Assembly (NCBI RefSeq): GCF_002379585.1
Contig: NZ_DFUE01000070.1
Location: forward strand, 1-18,030
Source of the DNA: Pseudomonas sp. UBA4194
GTDB lineage: Bacteria; Pseudomonadota; Gammaproteobacteria; Pseudomonadales; Pseudomonadaceae
Direction of reading: 5' to 3'
DNA length: 18,030 bases
In this document: positions 13,726 to 18,030 of the stretch, in pieces
How the letters are laid out: every line of letters begins with the position of its first letter
Numbering within the stretch: position 1 is the stretch's first letter
Translations under genes and position numbers: made by a program
The notes under the pieces: generated by a model
Databases searched by the model: none
Told to the model about the DNA's origin: nothing
The model's input: only the letters and a program-made list of their open reading frames with translations

Positions 13726-15201
13726 CTACAGGGATTGTTCCGCCAGGGCGACAGCTTTGAACATGGCGCGACGCTTGTTCAAGGTCTCTTCCCATTCCAG
13801 GGCCGGGACGGAGTCGGCGACGATGCCACCACCGGCCTGGACATGCAGCTCACCGTCCTTGATTACCGCGGTACGAATGGCGATGGCGGTGTCCATGTTG
13901 CCGTTCCAGGCGAAGTATCCGACTGCGCCGCCATACACGCCCCGCTTCACCGGCTCCAGCTCGTCGATGATTTCCATCGCGCGAATCTTCGGTGCCCCGG
14001 ACAAGGTGCCTGCCGGCAGGATCGCGCGCAGGGCGTCCATTGCCGTGAGGCCGCTTTTCAGATGACCCGTCACGTTGGAAACGATATGCATGACGTTGGA
14101 GTAACGCTCGATGACCATCTTTTCGGTCAGCTTGACCGAACCGACTTCCGACACCCGGCCAACATCGTTACGGCCCAGATCGATGAGCATCAGATGCTCG
14201 GCGATTTCCTTGTCGTCGGACAGCAGGTCGACTTCAAGGGCATGGTCGGCTTCTTCGTTGGCGCCTCGTGGCCGTGTGCCGGCAATCGGGCGTACGGTGA
14301 TCAGATCATCCTCGACCCGCACCAGCACTTCCGGTGAGCTGCCGACCACGTGGAAATCGCCGAAGTTGAAGAAATACATGTACGGCGTCGGGTTGAAGCA
14401 GCGCAGCGCCCGGTACAGATCGATGGGCGCGGCCGTGAAGTCGATGGACATACGCTGGGATGGCACCACCTGCATGATGTCACCGGCCAGAATGTATTCC
14501 TTGATGGTATCGACGGCGCGCTCGTAGTCAGCCTGGGTAAAGCTGGATCTGAACACCGGGTCGGCGGCTTGCTGGCGGTTGAAGTCCAGGCCACGGCGCG
14601 GCGTGATGGGCTGACGCAGTTTGTCCATCAATGCGTCCAACTGTGCGCGGGCCTGATCGAAGGCATCCGCCTGGGCAGGATCGGCGAGGACGATAGCGTG
14701 CATCTTGCCGGCCAGGTTATCGAACACCACCACCGCATCGGAGACCATCAACAGGATGTCTGGCACGCCAAGCGGGTCGGGATTGGGGCAGCGACCCAGG
14801 CGCTTCTCTACATAGCGCACACAGTCGTAGCCGAAGTAGCCCACCAGCCCGCCATTGAAACGCGGCAGGCCAGCGATGGTCGGCACGTTGTAGCGGGCCT
14901 TGAAGGTTTCGACGAATGCCAGGGGGTCTTCGACTTCCAGGCTTTCGACTTCGACGCCATCGCGGGTCACCCGCACCTGATGGTCATGCACGCGCAATAC
15001 GGTGCGGCACGGCAGGCCGATGATGGAGTAACGCCCCCACTTCTCGCCGCCCTGCACGGACTCCAGCAGATAGGAGTTGGGCTGGTCGGCCAGCTTCAGG
15101 TAGATGGACAGCGGCGTGTCGAAGTCGGCCAGGGTTTCCAGGGCCAACGGGATGCGGTTGTAGCCTTCAGCGGCCAGGCGCAGGAATTCTTCGCGGGTCA
15201 T
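13726..15201 (-). CDS. trpE: Anthranilate synthase component I
   Basis: Chorismate-using subunit that makes anthranilate with ammonia from TrpG; first committed step to tryptophan. The 491-residue product carries the N-terminal LLES motif (45-48, in NSYLLESVQGGEKWGRYS), the known site of tryptophan feedback inhibition, so the enzyme should be inhibited by its end product. The chorismate-binding core is intact: PIAGTRPRG, HLMLIDLGRNDVGRV, and ILPAGTLSGAPKIRAMEIIDELE near the C-terminus. Length is normal. GAGG lies seven bases before the ATG. It follows gph by 57 bases on the same strand; the end of gph may serve as its leader. trpG follows after 116 bases with no inserted pyocin cluster. Confidence 0.97.
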   Translation of the reverse strand: MTREEFLRLAAEGYNRIPLALETLADFDTPLSIYLKLADQPNSYLLESVQGGEKWGRYSIIGLPCRTVLRVHDHQVRVTRDGVEVESLEVEDPLAFVETFKARYNVPTIAGLPRFNGGLVGYFGYDCVRYVEKRLGRCPNPDPLGVPDILLMVSDAVVVFDNLAGKMHAIVLADPAQADAFDQARAQLDALMDKLRQPITPRRGLDFNRQQAADPVFRSSFTQADYERAVDTIKEYILAGDIMQVVPSQRMSIDFTAAPIDLYRALRCFNPTPYMYFFNFGDFHVVGSSPEVLVRVEDDLITVRPIAGTRPRGANEEADHALEVDLLSDDKEIAEHLMLIDLGRNDVGRVSEVGSVKLTEKMVIERYSNVMHIVSNVTGHLKSGLTAMDALRAILPAGTLSGAPKIRAMEIIDELEPVKRGVYGGAVGYFAWNGNMDTAIAIRTAVIKDGELHVQAGGGIVADSVPALEWEETLNKRRAMFKAVALAEQSL

Positions 15202-15210
15202 GATTCAGCC

Positions 15211-15329
15211 TCGTGGTGGAGGGTACAGCAGTCAAATGGGCAAACGGTGGAGGGACAGTCAGGCGCGCCAACGCCAGCGGGCCAGGGCCTTGATGACTTT
15301 CATCCAGAGTTTGCGGGTTGCCACCACGA
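15211..15329 (-). promoter_or_regulatory. Candidate trpE leader structure overlapping the gph 3' end
   Basis: On the minus strand, TCGTGGTGG (15329-15321, inside gph) is exactly complementary to CCACCACGA (15219-15211), whose last two bases begin the trpE ribosome binding site GAGG. Between them lie three Trp codons of gph (15306, 15276 and 15270), its stop codon and a 9-base direct repeat. Pairing would hide part of the ribosome binding site. The complementarity is seen; regulation is inferred. No T-run terminator was found, so a translational switch fits better than a classical attenuator. Confidence 0.4.
15215..15254. repeat. 9-base direct repeat GGTGGAGGG in the gph-trpE gap
   Basis: GGTGGAGGG occurs at 15215-15223 and again at 15246-15254, 31 bases apart. 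In the trp transcript these read CCCTCCACC twice. Either copy could pair with the upstream GGUGG or with the GAGG ribosome binding site, so mutually exclusive folds are possible. Confidence 0.7.
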
Positions 15330-16077
15330 TGGAATCTCTTTGTGCGGGGGATGTTGCGTGGGCCAACGTTATCCCAGTGGCCGGATCGAAGCAACCAGGC
15401 ATCAGCATGCGCAGATCGTCGATCACCAGCTCCGGGCTTTCTTCGGCAATCGGGCGGCCGTGGTTGTAGCCATAACTCAGGGCAACGCAGGTGACACCGG
15501 CCGCCTTCGCTGCCAGCACGTCGCTGCGCGAATCACCGATGAACAACGCCTGGCGCGCCTTGACCTTGGCCATTTTCATGACGAACAGCAGTGCGGCCGG
15601 GTCAGGCTTCTGTTGCGGCAGGGTGTCGCCGCCGATGATCCACTTGAAGTAGCGGCCCAGGCCCATCTGATCGAGCAAGGGGGCTACGAAGCGCTCGGGC
15701 TTGTTGGTGATCAGCGCCATTTTGACCCGTTTCTTGTGCAGCCACTTCAGGGTTTCATGCACGCCGGGGTACACCTGGGTCAAGGCATGGCTTTTGCCAT
15801 AGGCGGCCGAAAACAGCGCCAGGGCCTGTTCGGTGTCAGCTTCACTGATGTGCTCGTGCTGGATGTCGGCGGCCAGGGCGCGACGCACCAGCACGCGCAC
15901 GCCGTTGCCGACCCAATCACGCACGGCGTCGATGCCGGCGGGTGCGCGGCCCAACTCGACCAGCATGGTGTCGACGGCAGCGGCGAGGTCTGGCACCGAG
16001 TCGACCAGGGTGCCGTCGAGGTCGAACATCACCAGGCGCGGCAGGCTGCCCTGGAACAGCCGCTCGAAGCCGTTCAT
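15259..16077 (-). CDS. gph: Phosphoglycolate phosphatase
   Basis: HAD-superfamily phosphatase that clears 2-phosphoglycolate. The 272-residue product has motif I DLDGTLVDS (19-27, with D19 nucleophile and D21), motif II TNKPERF (124-130), the motif III lysine in QQKPDPAAL, and motif IV GDSRSDV (181-187). The HAD fold should end near VIDDLRMLMPGC (218-229). About 43 more residues follow, ending in a basic, Trp-rich tail (LWMKVIKALARWRWRA). E. coli Gph is about 252 residues, so this tail is extra. It lies directly upstream of trpE, and its Trp codons may have a regulatory use. The start codon overlaps the rpe stop as ATGA, so the two are translationally coupled. Confidence 0.94.
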   Translation of the reverse strand: MNGFERLFQGSLPRLVMFDLDGTLVDSVPDLAAAVDTMLVELGRAPAGIDAVRDWVGNGVRVLVRRALAADIQHEHISEADTEQALALFSAAYGKSHALTQVYPGVHETLKWLHKKRVKMALITNKPERFVAPLLDQMGLGRYFKWIIGGDTLPQQKPDPAALLFVMKMAKVKARQALFIGDSRSDVLAAKAAGVTCVALSYGYNHGRPIAEESPELVIDDLRMLMPGCFDPATGITLAHATSPAQRDSIVVATRKLWMKVIKALARWRWRA

Positions 16078-16748
16078 GGGCGGGCCAGGGCCAGTTCCGA
16101 GCGCATCTTGTCGATCACTTCCTGGTAGTTCGGCGTGTTGAAGATGGCCGAGCCGGCAACGAAGGTGTCCGCGCCCGCAGCAGCGATTTCGCGGATGTTG
16201 TTGACGTTGACGCCACCGTCGATTTCCAGACGGATGTCACGGCCACTGGCGTCGATCAAGGCGCGGGCTTCGCGCAACTTGTTCAGCGTGCCGGGGATGA
16301 ACTTCTGGCCGCCAAAACCTGGGTTGACGCTCATGAGCAAGATCATGTCGACCTTGTCCATGACGTATTCGAGCAGGTTCAGCGGGGTTGCCGGGTTGAA
16401 AACCAGGCCGGACTTGCAGCCGCCTTCGCGTACCAGCTGCAGCGAGCGGTCGATGTGCTGGGTGGCTTCGGGATGGAAGGTGATATAGGTGGCGCCGGCT
16501 TCGATGAAGTCGCCGATGATGCGATCGACCGGGCTGACCATCAGGTGCACGTCGATGGGGGCGGTGACGCCGTACTTGCGCAGTGCCGAGCAGACCATCG
16601 GGCCAATGGTGAGATTGGGTACGTAGTGGTTGTCCATGACGTCAAAGTGGACGATGTCGGCGCCGGCGGCGAGCACGTTATCGACTTCCTCGCCCAGGCG
16701 GGCGAAGTCCGCGGAGAGGATGGACGGGGCAATTGCGAAGGGCTGCAT
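16074..16748 (-). CDS. rpe: Ribulose-phosphate 3-epimerase
   Basis: Interconverts ribulose-5-phosphate and xylulose-5-phosphate in the pentose phosphate pathway. The 224-residue TIM-barrel protein has the metal ligands H34 and D36 (HFDVMD), H68 (DVHLMV) and D177 (EIDGGV), with the flexible active-site loop MSVNPGFGGQKF (139-150). Length is standard. The start MQPFAIAPSILSADFARLGEE matches the family; the ribosome binding site is weak (AGGTG). It is the first gene of the rpe-gph-trpE run, with a good -10 box about 37 bases upstream, and its stop overlaps the gph start by 4 bases. The link with Gph is common in proteobacteria. Confidence 0.97.
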   Translation of the reverse strand: MQPFAIAPSILSADFARLGEEVDNVLAAGADIVHFDVMDNHYVPNLTIGPMVCSALRKYGVTAPIDVHLMVSPVDRIIGDFIEAGATYITFHPEATQHIDRSLQLVREGGCKSGLVFNPATPLNLLEYVMDKVDMILLMSVNPGFGGQKFIPGTLNKLREARALIDASGRDIRLEIDGGVNVNNIREIAAAGADTFVAGSAIFNTPNYQEVIDKMRSELALARP

Positions 16749-16784
16749 GGTGCACCTATTCAGGCTGGAATCACGGTGGCGCGC

Positions 16785-16790
16785 ATTGTA
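16785..16790 (-). promoter_or_regulatory. -10 box for the rpe-gph(-trp) transcript
   Basis: TACAAT on the minus strand (5 of 6 to consensus) lies 36 bases upstream of the rpe start. The upstream sequence is very C-rich, and the only -35 candidate (TTCGCC) is weak and 19 bases away, so the promoter may rely on an activator. Confidence 0.45.
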
Positions 16791-16824
16791 GCTCAGGGGG
16801 GTGGGCGGGGGCGAATGGTTGGGG

Positions 16825-16938
16825 TCGCGCCTTTCGATCCGTAGCAGCGGCGTAAGCCGCGTCCGAGGACGCCGAGATCATTCAGGTTGAACGTGTAACG
16901 GCTGGACGCGGCTTACGCCGCTGCTACGGGTGGCGCGA
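16825..16938. repeat. REP doublet (REPIN) with perfect 26-bp inverted arms
   Basis: CCGTAGCAGCGGCGTAAGCC... (16839-16864) is the exact reverse complement of 16904-16929, with a 39-base loop. Each arm is itself REP-like: a GTAG head followed by a small hairpin GCGGC-GTAA-GCCGC. Outside the arms, TCGCGCC (16825-16831) and GGCGCGA (16932-16938) also pair. This is the layout of a REPIN, two inverted REP sequences moved by a RAYT transposase; no RAYT gene is in the window. The whole 286-bp gap between rpe and the DUF3530 gene holds little else. Confidence 0.85.
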
Positions 16939-16996
16939 AGGCTGCCTGAACAACTTTTGCGCCGCGAAGACTAATAGCATTACGCTTCACCCTATA

Positions 16997-17023
16997 TGTG
17001 GGCTCCTGCGGCCCCGCCCCACA
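16997..17023 (+). other. TGTGGG/CCCACA hairpin before the DUF3530 gene
   Basis: TGTGGG (16997-17002) and CCCACA (17018-17023) are complementary and flank a GC-rich loop. The flanks TGTGGG...CCCACAGGG resemble a decayed Pseudomonas REP sequence. It ends just before the GGGAG ribosome binding site of the next gene. Confidence 0.4.
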
Positions 17024-17034
17024 GGGAGTTCCCG

Positions 17035-17973
17035 ATGTCCCCATTGCAACGCACTGCCCTCTGCCTGGCCCTGCTCGCCCCCATTCATGTTCTCGCCGAA
17101 GACGCACCCGCTGCCAGCGAAACTCCGGCCGTTCGCCAGCCTCTGCTGGAGCGCAGTCAGGGAGACGCCCTGGCTCTGGAACGGCAACTGCCCGCTCAAG
17201 AGCAGCAGCAACTGCAAGCCGGCAGCGACAACTTCCTTGCGCTGTGGCGCCCCGCCAACACCAGCGACCCGCAAGGTACGGTCATCATGGTGCCCGGTGC
17301 AGGGGAAAGTGCTGACTGGCCCCAGGCGGTGGGGCCACTTCGGCGTAAGTTTCCTGATGCGGGGTTCAGCAGCCTGAGCCTCACGCTGCCGGACCTGACC
17401 AGCCAGGCTCCGGTCGCGCGCGCCATGGAGAAACCTCCGGCACCGGTGACCACGGAGACCCAGGCCGTTGTGCCGGATGCCGGCGCGGGTGTCGAGAAGG
17501 CCACGGCGCCGGATGCGGACAATGGCAACGCCGCGCCCCAGGACCCCATGCAGGTGGACGCCGAGCGGATCTTCGCCAGGATCGAGGCGGGTGTAGCGTT
17601 TGCTCAGCAGCACAATTCACGCAGCATCGTGTTGCTGGGGAATGGCAGTGGGGCCTACTGGGCGGCTCGCTACATGGCCGAGCGGCAGCCTCCTCATGTG
17701 CAGAAGCTGGTGATGGTTGCAGCAAAGACGCCCGGGAACGCTCCTCAGGGTATCGATGAGTTGGCGCCGGAAGTGAAAGTACCGGTGGCGGACATTTTCT
17801 ACAGTGATCGCCAGCAGGCAGTGGATGCCGCCCGGCAGCGGCTGGATGCCAGCAAGCGGAGCAAGGGTGTGCCTTATAGCCAGGTTTCGCTGCGGGCGGT
17901 GCCGGATAGAGAGGCCCAGGCTGAGCAGTTGTTTCGCCGGGTCAAGGGGTGGCTGGTGCCGCAGGAGGGGTAG
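17035..17973 (+). CDS. DUF3530 family exported protein, alpha/beta-hydrolase-like
   Basis: Function unknown. The 312-residue product starts with a Sec signal peptide (hydrophobic about 7-21, likely cut after HVLA at 21/22), so it should be periplasmic. After a Gln-rich segment it shows an alpha/beta-hydrolase-like layout: the strand TVIMVPGAGESADWPQ (82-97), then a low-complexity Pro/Ala/Asp insert (about 130-172), then the elbow IVLLGNGSGAYWA (198-210) with S205. The elbow reads N-G-S-G-A rather than canonical GxSxG, so catalysis is not assured. I recognise it as DUF3530, usually annotated hypothetical or hydrolase-like in Pseudomonas. ATG 17035 is chosen over the open frame from 16996 because GGGAG lies six bases upstream and the signal peptide begins there. 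It is flanked by REP elements on both sides. Confidence 0.82.
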   Translation: MSPLQRTALCLALLAPIHVLAEDAPAASETPAVRQPLLERSQGDALALERQLPAQEQQQLQAGSDNFLALWRPANTSDPQGTVIMVPGAGESADWPQAVGPLRRKFPDAGFSSLSLTLPDLTSQAPVARAMEKPPAPVTTETQAVVPDAGAGVEKATAPDADNGNAAPQDPMQVDAERIFARIEAGVAFAQQHNSRSIVLLGNGSGAYWAARYMAERQPPHVQKLVMVAAKTPGNAPQGIDELAPEVKVPVADIFYSDRQQAVDAARQRLDASKRSKGVPYSQVSLRAVPDREAQAEQLFRRVKGWLVPQEG

Positions 17974-17986
17974 GCGGTGGCTGGGC

Positions 17987-18020
17987 GGGCCTCTTCGCGG
18001 GCAGAGCCCGCTCCCACAGG
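17987..18020 (-). repeat. Pseudomonas REP element
   Basis: On the minus strand the element begins CCTGTGGGAGCGGGCTCTGC and continues CCGCGAAGAGGCCC. This is the familiar GTGGGAGCGGGCTTGCCCGCGAA-type REP of P. putida-like genomes. The core hairpin is GCGGGC (17997-18002), loop AGA, GCCCGC (18006-18011). It starts 13 bases after the DUF3530 stop, and may continue as a doublet past the right edge. Confidence 0.85.
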
Positions 18021-18030
18021 GGGTGGGGTG

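Noticed and set aside
15259..15303. Separate trpL-type leader peptide (MKVIKALARWRWRA) starting at the ATG at 15303
   Set aside because: It is in frame inside gph and has no ribosome binding site, so the Trp codons are more likely read by ribosomes translating gph.
14350..16128. Plus-strand open frame of 592 codons opposite trpE and gph
   Set aside because: Composition is that of an antisense shadow (His-, Gln- and Val-rich), with no motif; trpE and gph on the other strand are certain.
16839..16929. CRISPR-like repeat pair
   Set aside because: The two copies are inverted, not direct, and have REP heads and hairpins; there is no array or cas gene.

Overview
This window is ordinary core chromosome of a GC-rich gammaproteobacterium, almost certainly a Pseudomonas outside P. 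aeruginosa. The evidence is the gene order (tyrS, M23 peptidase, anmK, erpA, argC ... coq7, osmC-like, vfr/crp, trpC-trpD-trpG-trpE, gph, rpe), the close match of each protein to remembered Pseudomonas families, and a REP element at the right edge of the type common in P. putida-like genomes (minus strand begins CCTGTGGGAGCGGGC). No prophage, insertion sequence, CRISPR array, tRNA gene or defence island was found. No stretch longer than about 290 bases lacks a gene.

Layout. (1) 1-1313, minus strand: an rRNA-type promoter and the start of its leader run out of the left edge, just downstream of tyrS. (2) 1526-4045, plus strand: a membrane-anchored M23 murein peptidase and anmK (anhydromuramic acid kinase), 3 bases apart, close at a bidirectional terminator. 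(3) 4102-5629, minus strand: erpA (Fe-S carrier) and argC (arginine synthesis), each with its own recognisable promoter; argC also has a terminator. (4) 5764-9005, plus strand: hemJ (haem), a DUF805 membrane protein, a short-chain dehydrogenase, a HIT protein and coq7 (ubiquinone), spaced 65-85 bases apart and closed by a terminator. (5) 9101-10368: an OsmC-like gene (minus) divergent from the cAMP receptor protein gene vfr/crp (plus). (6) 10379-16748, minus strand: rpe, gph, trpE, trpG, trpD, trpC and a lipoate-ligase-like gene form one long co-directional run with ATGA overlaps at rpe/gph and trpD/trpC. (7) 16749-18030: a REP doublet (REPIN), a DUF3530 secreted protein and a second, different REP element.

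How the genes fit together. Run 6 makes tryptophan from chorismate: TrpE and TrpG form anthranilate, TrpD adds the phosphoribosyl group, and TrpC makes indole-3-glycerol phosphate. trpB, trpA and trpF are not here. Rpe and Gph are carbon-metabolism and housekeeping enzymes ahead of them. The peptidase and AnmK both act in murein turnover and recycling. ErpA, HemJ and Coq7 all serve respiration, through Fe-S clusters, haem and quinone.

I found no clearly new system. The observations most worth checking are regulatory. The gph reading frame extends about 43 codons past its HAD domain and ends in a Trp-rich tail close to trpE, with complementary segments that could mask the trpE ribosome binding site. 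A perfect inverted repeat lies across the rRNA promoter next to tyrS. A 26-bp perfect REPIN lies between rpe and the DUF3530 gene.
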